A DNA stretch of 64,000 nucleotides, taken from NCBI GenBank assembly GCA_013375495.1, contig JABXKC010000002.1, forward strand, positions 204,052 through 268,051, written 5' to 3'. This stretch comes from Promethearchaeota archaeon. Lineage in GTDB: Archaea; Asgardarchaeota; Lokiarchaeia; Sigynarchaeales; SOKP01. Below are positions 53,261 to 62,020 of this stretch, piece after piece (within the stretch, counting starts at the first letter, position 1; every line of letters starts with the position of its first letter). A model generated the notes under the pieces. That model did no database searches. It had not been told where the DNA came from and was given only the letters and a program-made list of their open reading frames with translations. Both the position numbers and the translations under genes were made by a program.

Positions 53261-53845
53261 ATGTTTATCTTAGATGCGTCAAATATTAAAGAAGCAAGGA
53301 TAACAATATTTCTGATTTCTATCAACACGCTCTTATTCATATTCTTTTCATTTGCTTTCGAAGATGTATTTTATCTTTTAGTACAAATTAATTCTAAAAT
53401 TATAACCGATTTAGAGATTTGGCGCCTTTTTACTTCTATGTTCTTACATGGGGATGCCCTTCACCTCTTTTCGAACATGGTTTCACTTTTGATTTTTGGA
53501 GCTTATGTGGAGCTCAGCTATTCTAAGTACCAATTTATTATAATATACATAATATCAGGATTAGTTGGAAGTTTTTTCTCGATGTTATTATTACCTTTAA
53601 ACACAATAAGTCTTGGTGCATCAGGTGCAATTTTCGGGTTAATTGGGGCGGCATTTTCAATTTTAATTGTACAACGAGACACTCCCTTAATATTTCTTGG
53701 TTTGATTTATATCTTTTATTTCGTGTTTTCATCCTTCAGCCCAAACGTAAATTACTTTGCTCACATTTTCGGTTTATTAGCCGGACTAATTATAGGATAC
53801 CTTTTTAAGAAGGGTAAAAAATCCGCTGTAAGAGATGAATATTAG
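53261..53845 (+). CDS. Rhomboid intramembrane serine protease
   Basis: 194 residues with six membrane segments. WRLFTSMFLHGDALHLFSN (L1 region, residues 54-72), the catalytic GASGAIFG (Ser121) and AHIFGLLAGLIIG (His168) are the full rhomboid triad. It cuts substrates within the membrane. Only the core six-helix domain is present. The stop TAG overlaps the nth stop on the other strand by 4 bp (TTAG). Confidence 0.93.
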   Translation: MFILDASNIKEARITIFLISINTLLFIFFSFAFEDVFYLLVQINSKIITDLEIWRLFTSMFLHGDALHLFSNMVSLLIFGAYVELSYSKYQFIIIYIISGLVGSFFSMLLLPLNTISLGASGAIFGLIGAAFSILIVQRDTPLIFLGLIYIFYFVFSSFSPNVNYFAHIFGLLAGLIIGYLFKKGKKSAVRDEY

Positions 53846-54510
53846 CTCTTCTTCTTTTTCTTATTTCTTAGGGCTATTTCCATTGAAAAATCTTTTTCAC
53901 ATATGGTATTTATAGGACACAAATCGCATTTGGGACGATTTGGGAGGCATATTTCTTGACCAAATCTTACAAACAACCTGTTTACGCGAATCCACTGATC
54001 CTTAGGAATAATCTTTTTTAATTCCTTTTCGGTTTCTTCCGGTTTTTTTGTCCTAATCCAACCTATTCTATTTGGGATTCTATGTACGTGCGTATCTACA
54101 GGTATTGCAGGCACCTTAAAAGCGTAAACTAATACACAATTTGCCGTTTTTGCTCCAACACCGGGTAAAGAGATTAAATCTTCAAAATCGTCAGGTACGA
54201 CACTGTCGTGTTTATCTTTTATTATTTGAGATACTTCTTTAATTCGAACTGCCTTTACTCTGTAAAACCCTGACTTAAAAATTAACTTTTCTAATTCCTC
54301 TACTTCAGCATTAGCGATAAGTTCTGGAGTGTTATACTTAGCAAAAAGCGTTTTAGTTGATTCTTCTGTATTTGAATCTCTCGTTCTAGCCGACAAGATT
54401 GTAGAAATCAGAATTTTAAATGGATCTTGCTTTTTTCGCGCTAACTGATCTAAATGTGCTTCACCTTCGAGTGATTCATTTATTTTATCTAAGATGTCTT
54501 TGTAATTCAT
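53842..54510 (-). CDS. nth: Endonuclease III (Nth) DNA glycosylase/lyase
   Basis: 222 residues. The HhH motif LPGVGAKTANCVL (catalytic Lys121), the Asp139 in PVDTHVHRI, and the [4Fe-4S] ligands C188-x6-C195-x2-C198-x5-C204 are all seen. It removes oxidised pyrimidines from DNA. Convergent with rhomboid and 12 bp downstream of the Trm11-type gene on the same strand, so they may be co-transcribed. The C-terminal tail ends in a lysine run. Confidence 0.95.
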   Translation of the reverse strand: MNYKDILDKINESLEGEAHLDQLARKKQDPFKILISTILSARTRDSNTEESTKTLFAKYNTPELIANAEVEELEKLIFKSGFYRVKAVRIKEVSQIIKDKHDSVVPDDFEDLISLPGVGAKTANCVLVYAFKVPAIPVDTHVHRIPNRIGWIRTKKPEETEKELKKIIPKDQWIRVNRLFVRFGQEICLPNRPKCDLCPINTICEKDFSMEIALRNKKKKKS

Positions 54511-54522
54511 GGTTTTTCCGAT

Positions 54523-55926
54523 TTAATTCTCTCTTTCAAACACAAAGATTTTTCTTTTTACAATTTGTCCTTTTTTGGCATCAATCATAGCTTTGACGTG
54601 TTGTTTCTTAAACTGAAGCTTTTGATTTGATTTATTAGCTATTCTATTTAAATCTAGTAAGGGGATTGGTTTGAAATTATATTTCCTGGCAAGTCCCTCA
54701 ACATTAAGCGTAAGATCACCGCCATCAACTGTACTGAAAATTGGTGCAACTATACTGATTCTAGCTTTTGGTTTTAAAACTTTATAAGCTTCTCGAAATG
54801 TAGCCTCAAATATTGGTTTCAATTTTGAATCAATTATTTCGGTTATTTGGGTGTAGTAGGGTTTACGATTGTAGAAAGGTCCTAATTCTGGCTCAGTCGT
54901 AATTCCATCGAATTGTTCTTTATCAAAAATGGAAGAGAGCATATTAATATCTGCTTGTTTTATGTTCTCGTTTAGCATATAGGGAATAGGTTCTTCAAGG
55001 TCATTAAGCAACCAGTTAATGTTCCGTAGAGTATTTTTGACCTTAATATTATCAATATCAGAGCCATAAATTTGAAAGTCCTCTATTAATGCAAATAGTA
55101 AAATAGTGCCATTTCCTACGAATGGATCTAAAACCTTTTTTTTTTCTCTTTCTTCAAATAAATTTAAAAAATTCAACATAATAAGTGCTAACTTTGGTGA
55201 AATGGCACTCTTAAACTCCTTAAAGGGTCTTTCCTCGTCGGTTCTCTTTTTAAAATTAGGATCATCACAAGTAATCGTCCTAGCTATATAAAATCCTTCT
55301 TCTGTAAAACCAAATATTATTTCAGCGCGATCTTTATTGAATAAACCATATTTTATAACATTATGTGGGAAAATCGGATTTAAATTACCTGATTTAATGT
55401 TTTCCTCGGGATATTTGTAATAAAGTGATTTTTTTGTACCTTTTTTGTTTAAAAGAACCATAATCTCTTTATTCAAGAAAGGGAGAAAGTGTTTTACTAA
55501 TACTTCCGAGTAATAAATATCGTCATAAAGGTTAGGATAAATTGAAACCGCAAAAAAAATGCTTCCGTTTTTAATTTGTGGAAAGATTTTTGGAAGAGAC
55601 TTATCTATAACTTCAAGAATTTCATTTCTCTTAGTTTCGATCAGTTTAAACTTCTCAACTTTTAGTGGGAACGCATTAAAGGTTGTTTGAATATCCACAA
55701 AATCGTAAATTTCAGCAATCTTTTGACAGCCTCCTAAAATATATTGAAGCTCCATTAATTCGTTTATGTAATGTTTATTTTTCTGTATATCATCAAACTC
55801 AACTATCGCGATATTCGCGGAGTAGTCTGTAATTCGCCCTTTAATTTGCGAATTCTTCAAAAAATTATCAAGTTCGGCTAAAGATAATTGCCAGTTTGAT
55901 CCTAACACAAATAAGAATCGATTCAT
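54523..55926 (-). CDS. THUMP/Trm11-type tRNA or RNA methyltransferase
   Basis: 467 residues: an N-terminal THUMP-like region (residues about 1-170) and a C-terminal Rossmann methyltransferase with VLDPFVGNGTILLFALI near 262-278 as motif I, YGSDIDNIKVKN as motif II, and DGITTEPELGPFYNRKPYYT near 343 where the DPPY-type catalytic motif is TEPELGP. Archaeal Trm-G10/Trm11 relatives make m2G or m2,2G at position 10 of tRNA. The TEPELGP variant makes the exact target uncertain. No other domains. Confidence 0.8.
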   Translation of the reverse strand: MNRFLFVLGSNWQLSLAELDNFLKNSQIKGRITDYSANIAIVEFDDIQKNKHYINELMELQYILGGCQKIAEIYDFVDIQTTFNAFPLKVEKFKLIETKRNEILEVIDKSLPKIFPQIKNGSIFFAVSIYPNLYDDIYYSEVLVKHFLPFLNKEIMVLLNKKGTKKSLYYKYPEENIKSGNLNPIFPHNVIKYGLFNKDRAEIIFGFTEEGFYIARTITCDDPNFKKRTDEERPFKEFKSAISPKLALIMLNFLNLFEEREKKKVLDPFVGNGTILLFALIEDFQIYGSDIDNIKVKNTLRNINWLLNDLEEPIPYMLNENIKQADINMLSSIFDKEQFDGITTEPELGPFYNRKPYYTQITEIIDSKLKPIFEATFREAYKVLKPKARISIVAPIFSTVDGGDLTLNVEGLARKYNFKPIPLLDLNRIANKSNQKLQFKKQHVKAMIDAKKGQIVKRKIFVFEREN

Positions 55927-55995
55927 AATTAAATAAAAACAAGATACTTAGTTTTGTTAAAAGAAGCATGGTATTTTTAGTTTTAGATTTAGAAG

Positions 55996-57234
55996 TTAAT
56001 CAGTCCCTAAAACATATAAAATGATTTTTATAATATCGGCCTTTCTCGCTTTCGTCGGTAGATTAATATTGTTCTTACTACAAAAACTTCTTAACTCTTT
56101 CACAGTTAAAGTATTTAGATCTTCTGGTAGTTCTCCTATAAACACTCTCTCTTCTTGAAGAGTACGTTCATATTTTTCTCCCGAGATATCTTCGATAGCA
56201 CTTATTATATCTTCTAAGTCTTCAGCTTTTCTTTTAGGAATCAGATCAATAACTTTCTCTTCTTCTTTTTCTTTCAATACTTTTTTAGGCTGGGTAGTAA
56301 TTTGGTATCTATCATGCTGTTTACTTTCTAATTCTTGCATTATCGTTTTATAATTATCTTTAAAATACTTCAAACTAACATTAAGTACATCAGAAAAATT
56401 TTCCCACTTTTTTATTTTAACAAGAGAATCTGCCCAGTGAAATAAATCTCTTTGTATATCAATTGTTATAACTTTTCCTTCAGCTGCAACATCTAAAGTA
56501 AGCCATCTTAAGATGTTAGCTATAATTATATCGTTGTCAAAAGCAGAAAACCCGTATTCTCTTCCAAGAGACGAAAATATCGAAAGCGTTCCAAATGATA
56601 CCACTTGACCATTGTAATACTCGGAAGTAAGAAGTAGTGGAATTTTAGGGCAGTCTTCTTCGATCCAATCCCGACCATCAAATCTTTTTCTCCAACAGTT
56701 TAAACCACCCCTCACAAGAACTTCGACCTTTACATTCTGTTCTTGTGCTGCTGTAAGTTTTATTGTCCCTAATGAACAAGCGCTTGATAAAACTATTTTT
56801 TTTACATTTTCAGTGATGTAATGCGGTTTAAGGTCAGCCAGTAAAGGTCTTTTCTGTAAGTTAACGTAATTGACTGAATCATTTATTTCATCGGTTATAA
56901 ACTCAAATCCAAATTTTCTCGTTAATTCATTAATATTCGTTCTATTAATATGTTCTCCGCCCCGCGAACCAATGATGAGTAAACTACCTCCTCCTCTTAC
57001 ATATTCTTCTAAAACCTCTATTTCTTTCGGTGCTAAGTTGATGTTTTTAGGTATTGACATAATAATAGCGCCGTAATTCTTAACTTTCTCTAAAGAATGG
57101 AATCCTGCTTCAATTTTTCCTAATTTATAAGCAGAAGTAAATAGAAATTGAGTAAAATCAGCGTAACTTGACGCTTCCAAAGTTAGCATATTATTATGAC
57201 TATAGTCTAGACCTACCGTAATATCGTTTTTCAT
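55996..57234 (-). CDS. GIFT-domain (IFT52/GldG/DUF4350-like) protein with C-terminal SAP motif
   Basis: 412 residues. The first 260 form a GATase/Rossmann-like domain with EYVRGGGSLLIIGSRGGEH near residue 70, NINELTRKFGFEF near 92, and NGQVVSFGTLSIFSSLGREYGF near 202 and IIANILRWLTLD near 234. This strand order resembles the GIFT domain of intraflagellar transport protein IFT52 and of GldG-type proteins. A charged linker follows, then LPEDLNTLTVKELRSFCSK, residues about 368-411, a SAP-like DNA-binding helix pair. Function unknown; no metal or nucleotide site is evident. Confidence 0.6.
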   Translation of the reverse strand: MKNDITVGLDYSHNNMLTLEASSYADFTQFLFTSAYKLGKIEAGFHSLEKVKNYGAIIMSIPKNINLAPKEIEVLEEYVRGGGSLLIIGSRGGEHINRTNINELTRKFGFEFITDEINDSVNYVNLQKRPLLADLKPHYITENVKKIVLSSACSLGTIKLTAAQEQNVKVEVLVRGGLNCWRKRFDGRDWIEEDCPKIPLLLTSEYYNGQVVSFGTLSIFSSLGREYGFSAFDNDIIIANILRWLTLDVAAEGKVITIDIQRDLFHWADSLVKIKKWENFSDVLNVSLKYFKDNYKTIMQELESKQHDRYQITTQPKKVLKEKEEEKVIDLIPKRKAEDLEDIISAIEDISGEKYERTLQEERVFIGELPEDLNTLTVKELRSFCSKNNINLPTKARKADIIKIILYVLGTD

Positions 57235-57398
57235 AAATAATTCTTCCTAATTGTAATTGTATTCAAAAATATAATATTTTCTACTTTTATATATTTACAG
57301 TATAATTCTTACTTCTCCACTCAATTAAAAATATAATAAAATTATGTGATATAGTCATTTTATATTGAAAATAGTAGAAATAAAATAAAAAAAAGAAA

Positions 57399-58487
57399 TT
57401 AGATTTTAATCTTTATATTCCACTTAGCTAACAGCATAGCGATACCCGCTTCAATCGCGATTGGTACTACTCCTACCAAGAGCATTATTATTAATGGATT
57501 TGCCATACGAATCTCTGTTTCAAAAAGACCTATAGCAACATCGAATACAAAAGCCAATATAAACAAGAGGAGCATATTTTTACCCATTTCTGAAAGTACT
57601 GGGACTTTAAACTTCATTTTCTCAAAACCATAGAAAACCGCTATTAAAAAACCAGACGCCGCAATTGCGAGGAATGCAAGGGATGTTGTCGCATCGTGGT
57701 GTTCTGCAGGTTGTATCCAATCCAAACAATAGAATACAATTATAAAAATTGTCGCTACTGGTAAGATTCTCTTTTTAAAACCGACATTAGGATCATTCGA
57801 GTCCATTTTATACCATTGAGAGAAACAAGTCGCTGCAATGGCAATAGCCGCATGATTCAACGAATTAAATGGAAAAGGAATAGTACCACCACCGAATCCT
57901 TTATGTTCGAATATAGGAGTTGCATATAAAATTGCGTGAATAACCATTATTCCAATGCATACATATAATCTCTTATCTGCGCTTTTAGGAATTAAGTATG
58001 TGAACAGATAAGCAGCAAAAGTTCCTATTGCTAAATTAGCTAAAGTGCCATACCATAACACTTCATCCCACGGAATACCGTCACCAAAAAGTAAACCTCC
58101 TATTAATCCGTCGTCTAAGAAAGCTAAACCATATAAAACAGCTACGCGTATTAAACCATGCTTCCACGCAGCTCCAACACCTCTTTTCTCTCTCCTACTA
58201 GTAAAAGCTATATATGACACAAATCCTAAAACGAACATAAATATTTGTTGCCCTATATCAATTATTGTTATTAATGCGGGATTTCCATCGTAATATTGAA
58301 ATCCATGATTAAGAAGAGGAGGACCAATTGGAGCAACTGTAGTTGGAAATTCCCCAGATAATGGCCATGTAATCACCGATATGATAAGGAAAATTATTAT
58401 TAATCCTCGAAATTGATCTAGCCACTCGTAACGTACATGTAATCTTTTTTTTCCTTCTGCTTCTACTTCAATTTTTTCTTCGGACAT
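57399..58487 (-). CDS. HGSNAT-like acyltransferase-family membrane protein
   Basis: 362 residues with about ten membrane segments. RYEWLDQFRGLIIIFLI near residue 19 is the R-x-x-x-L-D-x-F-R-G motif of the COG4299/DUF5009/heparan-alpha-glucosaminide N-acetyltransferase group, and a further conserved HGLIRVAVLYGLAF follows near 111. Members acetylate sugars on the outside of the membrane, using acetyl-CoA from the inside. The substrate here is unknown. There is no partner gene in the adjacent strand. Preceded by its own promoter region; divergent from the MFS gene (169 bp). Confidence 0.75.
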   Translation of the reverse strand: MSEEKIEVEAEGKKRLHVRYEWLDQFRGLIIIFLIISVITWPLSGEFPTTVAPIGPPLLNHGFQYYDGNPALITIIDIGQQIFMFVLGFVSYIAFTSRREKRGVGAAWKHGLIRVAVLYGLAFLDDGLIGGLLFGDGIPWDEVLWYGTLANLAIGTFAAYLFTYLIPKSADKRLYVCIGIMVIHAILYATPIFEHKGFGGGTIPFPFNSLNHAAIAIAATCFSQWYKMDSNDPNVGFKKRILPVATIFIIVFYCLDWIQPAEHHDATTSLAFLAIAASGFLIAVFYGFEKMKFKVPVLSEMGKNMLLLFILAFVFDVAIGLFETEIRMANPLIIMLLVGVVPIAIEAGIAMLLAKWNIKIKI

Positions 58488-58656
58488 TTTTCATCATCTA
58501 CTCAATTTGCTTTTCATTTTTATAAAAATAAATTTTGTATTTACTAGTTTTGATCCTTTTACATTTAAAAGTATCTCTTCGAAAAAAAGCAAACTTCTTA
58601 TAAGATTACGACGAAATAAAATTAATTTTACAAACTTTTAGAAAAGGGGATAAAGT

Positions 58657-60114
58657 ATGAAGAAAAGAGAGTTGGTTTCGTTATTTTTCTTTTTGACATT
58701 AATTCTAATCATTATAATGGACAGTGCTTTGTTTCTACCTAATGAAGTACTAATTGCAGCTGATTTAGGAATTTATTTTGATGCTATTGGTATTATCATC
58801 AGCATTTATACTATTGTAAATGGTTTTTCAATTCTAGTCTTCGGATATTTAACCGATATGATCGACAGAAAGAAGATTTTAATCCTTGCTGGGACATTAT
58901 GGTCATTAACGGCAATATTGCATATATTTGTAGAAGAATTTTGGCAACTAATACTAGTCAGGATCGTAGCAGCAATAGCCGTAAGCGTAACCACTCCACT
59001 CGTAATTTCATATTTAGCAGACATAATCTCATCAGATGCTCGCTCAAAATCTTTCGCATTTTGGGGTTTGGTAACAAATATTGGCACATTAGTAGCGGGA
59101 GTAATAGCATTAGCGTTTAATGAAATAGATTTCGAATCCTTAATTTTTGACACTATCTCTGAAAAAATCGACTATATTGCCATTACTTATCCAAATATAC
59201 TCTATACTTGGCGCTTACCATATTTTTTTCTTGGTATCGTTGCTCTCTTATTTACTATCATTAATTATTTCGTTACCGTAGAGCCTAAAAGAGCAGCAAA
59301 AGAAAAACAATTGGAAGAAGTATTTTCTGATGAGAAAATTCAATATTCCTACAAGATTAAATTTTCAGATTTGAAATTAATCTTCAAAAGGAAATCAAAC
59401 TTTTTCCTAATTTTTAATTTTTTTGATGTTATCGCTTCAGGGTTGATATTAGCTTATATTTTCCCATACATCCAGCTTGAAATTGGTGTTAGCGTAATCG
59501 ATATTAAGGTTATTATTCTATTTCTCTTCATAATTATCTTGGGATTAATTATTGGGCAATTTTGGCTGGCACATTTAGGCGATAAAAGAGTTAAACGCGG
59601 AGATCTTTCTGGTAGGGTCAAAGTAGCAGTTATTTGCTCGATTTTGAATTTGCCCTTCTTTTTATTTGGATTTGCGATGACTCCTAATGTAGCAAACTCT
59701 ACTTTCTTCTTTGGTGCTTTGACGGTAAACGAGATTGGCTTTTGGATATTATGGTTAATCTATTGTGCATTTTTAGGGGTAGGTCTTGCTTTCACAATGG
59801 GAATTGGCCCAAACTGGTATAGTTCACTTATAGACGTTAACTTTCCAGAGAATCGTGGGACCATGGTTGCAGTTGGATCCTTTATAGATTCCATCGGAAG
59901 AGCTACAGGTGCTATTATAGGTGGTTTCGTAGTAACACTAACAGGAAGCTTTTCTGCCACAATATTTTGGTCCTTTTTAATATTTGGGATTTTTTCTACT
60001 TGCCTTTGGGTTCCACTTTTCTTTACTGCTAAAAAAGACTATATAGAAATAAACGAAGCTATGAAAAAGAGAGCATCCTCGTTAAGTAAAATGCAACCAG
60101 AAGACTCCCGGTAA
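58657..60114 (+). CDS. MFS transporter
   Basis: 485 residues, about 12 predicted membrane segments. FGYLTDMIDRKKILILAG near residue 67-84 is the G-x-x-x-D-R-x-G-R-R-like loop 2-3 motif of the Major Facilitator Superfamily, and the second-half GDKRVKRGDLSGRVKV loop is the 8-9 counterpart. The cargo cannot be predicted. The cytoplasmic loop of about 50 residues between helices 6 and 7 (AAKEKQLEEVFSDEKIQYSY) is charged, as usual for the family. The RBS GGGG is 8-9 nt from the ATG. Confidence 0.85.
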   Translation: MKKRELVSLFFFLTLILIIIMDSALFLPNEVLIAADLGIYFDAIGIIISIYTIVNGFSILVFGYLTDMIDRKKILILAGTLWSLTAILHIFVEEFWQLILVRIVAAIAVSVTTPLVISYLADIISSDARSKSFAFWGLVTNIGTLVAGVIALAFNEIDFESLIFDTISEKIDYIAITYPNILYTWRLPYFFLGIVALLFTIINYFVTVEPKRAAKEKQLEEVFSDEKIQYSYKIKFSDLKLIFKRKSNFFLIFNFFDVIASGLILAYIFPYIQLEIGVSVIDIKVIILFLFIIILGLIIGQFWLAHLGDKRVKRGDLSGRVKVAVICSILNLPFFLFGFAMTPNVANSTFFFGALTVNEIGFWILWLIYCAFLGVGLAFTMGIGPNWYSSLIDVNFPENRGTMVAVGSFIDSIGRATGAIIGGFVVTLTGSFSATIFWSFLIFGIFSTCLWVPLFFTAKKDYIEINEAMKKRASSLSKMQPEDSR

Positions 60115-60134
60115 CAACTTCAATTAGAATGGAT

Positions 60135-60899
60135 TCATATATCTTTAATTTTTAGGAGTTTTTTACTCCAACGTGGAAGTATAAATCCGAGGTAGAAGAA
60201 AAAATTTGCAATCACTAAGAAACTTCTCATTAAAACTAATAAAAAGGGAGTCATTTCAACTATAGCGTCAAATATAGCAGAGATTCCAAAAAGTAGAAAA
60301 GCTATCAAAAGAAATCGTCCTTTCCATCTTATCTCAGGATGTTCTTCTTTGTTCATAGATTTTACAGCAAAATGAAATCCTGTTAAGCAAGCAGTCAAAA
60401 TACTCAAACCTAAAAATATCAATACGAAGCCTTTATAATCTATGTCCATTGGATTAGTCGAATCATTTATAAATCCCAATAACGAATCAACAGGTGCTCC
60501 AGGAGCAAATATGAGGAAATAAAATAAATACAGTTCAAAGAAAATCGATAGTATTCCATATATGATTAGTACTGGCTTCTTTTTTTTTGGATTCAATGTT
60601 GACAGATAAACATTTAACCAAGCTATAATAGCAATGGGTATGGCTACAGTGCCAATAAGAACATATGCCTGGTAAATTAGAACCTCTCCAGTGATAATCC
60701 AATATAAGTATCCCAATCCACTTGGATACCAAGGAGATGATGTAAAAACTATACATAAAAAGAAGTTAAGTATTAAAAACTGTCTAGTTTTAAAATATTT
60801 TATCAAAACAATTAAACCTAATAATGAACTTATTGATATGGAAATTAGGGCTGTTAAACCTGAAATTTGTGCTAATTCACTTAGAACTTGAAAATACAT
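60135..60899 (-). CDS. Unrecognised seven-helix membrane protein
   Basis: 254 residues with seven strongly hydrophobic segments spread over the length, and short polar loops. The closest resemblance by eye is to archaeal 7-TM proteins of unknown function; no retinal-binding lysine is obvious in the last helix, so it is probably not a rhodopsin. It is convergent with the MFS transporter, 20 bp between stops, and is read alone. No functional motif can be named. Confidence 0.55.
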   Translation of the reverse strand: MYFQVLSELAQISGLTALISISISSLLGLIVLIKYFKTRQFLILNFFLCIVFTSSPWYPSGLGYLYWIITGEVLIYQAYVLIGTVAIPIAIIAWLNVYLSTLNPKKKKPVLIIYGILSIFFELYLFYFLIFAPGAPVDSLLGFINDSTNPMDIDYKGFVLIFLGLSILTACLTGFHFAVKSMNKEEHPEIRWKGRFLLIAFLLFGISAIFDAIVEMTPFLLVLMRSFLVIANFFFYLGFILPRWSKKLLKIKDI

Positions 60900-61007
60900 T
60901 TTCTCTACCTTTAAATTCAGCTAGTTCTCTAATCAAATATTGTAATTATTTACATAACACAATTATAGTAATTTAAATTTATTTCTATCATAAATTGAGT
61001 ATAATTT

Positions 61008-61871
61008 TTAAAATCCTTTTTTATATACTTTTATATCAAAAACAGCATGGTATAAACCAGGTCCGTAACTTTTTACAAATCTATTTGTTAATAAATCGCA
61101 TTTGCAATCACTTGTTTCCGCGATTTCTTTAAACTCATTAAACAAGTCTAAGTACTTTTCTTTATCAACAATTCCTTCATAATGGTAAATCGTACCTTCA
61201 ACTTTTGCCAAGGTTATCGCTTCTTTAATGAAGTCTTTTGGGGCGGGAAATACTCCCATAATAACGCGATCAGCTTTAAGCCCAGAATTGCTCAAATTTA
61301 TTACTTCAATCTTACTATCTCCTTTTATCGGAGTAATTATATCCTCAAAATGATTAAGCATTATATTCTCAGTTAAATATTTAAAAGATTCAGGATTTAA
61401 CTCTATACTATAAATTCTTTTAGGTTTTGCGTGTTTAGCTATAGGTAAGGAGAAGTAACCAATACCAGCAAACATATCTACAATTGTTTCACCATTTTTA
61501 ACTAAAGTTGCTAGAAATTTCCTTTCGCTAAGATTTCCCATGCTAAACATTATCTTGGTAAAATCGAATTTATAGATTACTCCATGCTCTTTATGTTTAA
61601 CAAGAGAATTTTCGACACCAACTAGATATTTTATCTTTTCTGGAGTTCTAAATTGTCCTTTCACCCTACCGGAGTTTAAATATACTGATTTAATGCTTGG
61701 TAATAATTCTAAATACTTTTCAGCTATTTGCTTTTTTTTTTCCATCAATATAGGATTTAGCTTTATTATTGCTACTTCACCAATCGTCTGAAATCCTCTT
61801 GGAAGAACGGTTAATTCTTCGTCGGTTAATATTCCTTTAAGCGCTTCCTTAAGCTTATCCTTAAATCCCAT
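61008..61871 (-). CDS. Trm5/Taw2-family tRNA-modifying enzyme, probable Taw2
   Basis: 287 residues. The core is the Trm5-type class I fold: IVDMFAGIGYFSLPIAKH near residue 130-147 binds S-adenosylmethionine, with YSIELNPESFKYL as motif II. At the position of the NPPY/NLP catalytic motif it reads IMGVFPAPKDF, closer to the 3-amino-3-carboxypropyl-transferring TYW2/Taw2 branch (wyosine synthesis on tRNA-Phe G37) than to the Trm5 m1G branch. The typical FDFTKIMFSMGNLSER segment near 97-112 fits both. Identity as Taw2 is moderately sure. Confidence 0.65.
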   Translation of the reverse strand: MGFKDKLKEALKGILTDEELTVLPRGFQTIGEVAIIKLNPILMEKKKQIAEKYLELLPSIKSVYLNSGRVKGQFRTPEKIKYLVGVENSLVKHKEHGVIYKFDFTKIMFSMGNLSERKFLATLVKNGETIVDMFAGIGYFSLPIAKHAKPKRIYSIELNPESFKYLTENIMLNHFEDIITPIKGDSKIEVINLSNSGLKADRVIMGVFPAPKDFIKEAITLAKVEGTIYHYEGIVDKEKYLDLFNEFKEIAETSDCKCDLLTNRFVKSYGPGLYHAVFDIKVYKKGF

Positions 61872-62020
61872 AAATTATCAAAAATGTATATCTATAATTT
61901 TACTTTATGCAATAGCAAGTTAAATTATTATATGATAGTTAATCAAACATATTATAATAATAGAAAATTCTTCTATTATTATTTTGAAAACATTTATAAT
62001 ATAAAATTAGAGGATAAAAA

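Noticed and set aside
60135..60899. Seven-helix protein as a microbial rhodopsin.
   Set aside because: The retinal Lys in the last helix and the D/E-x-x-x-x-x-x-x-x-x-D pattern of helix C could not be found.
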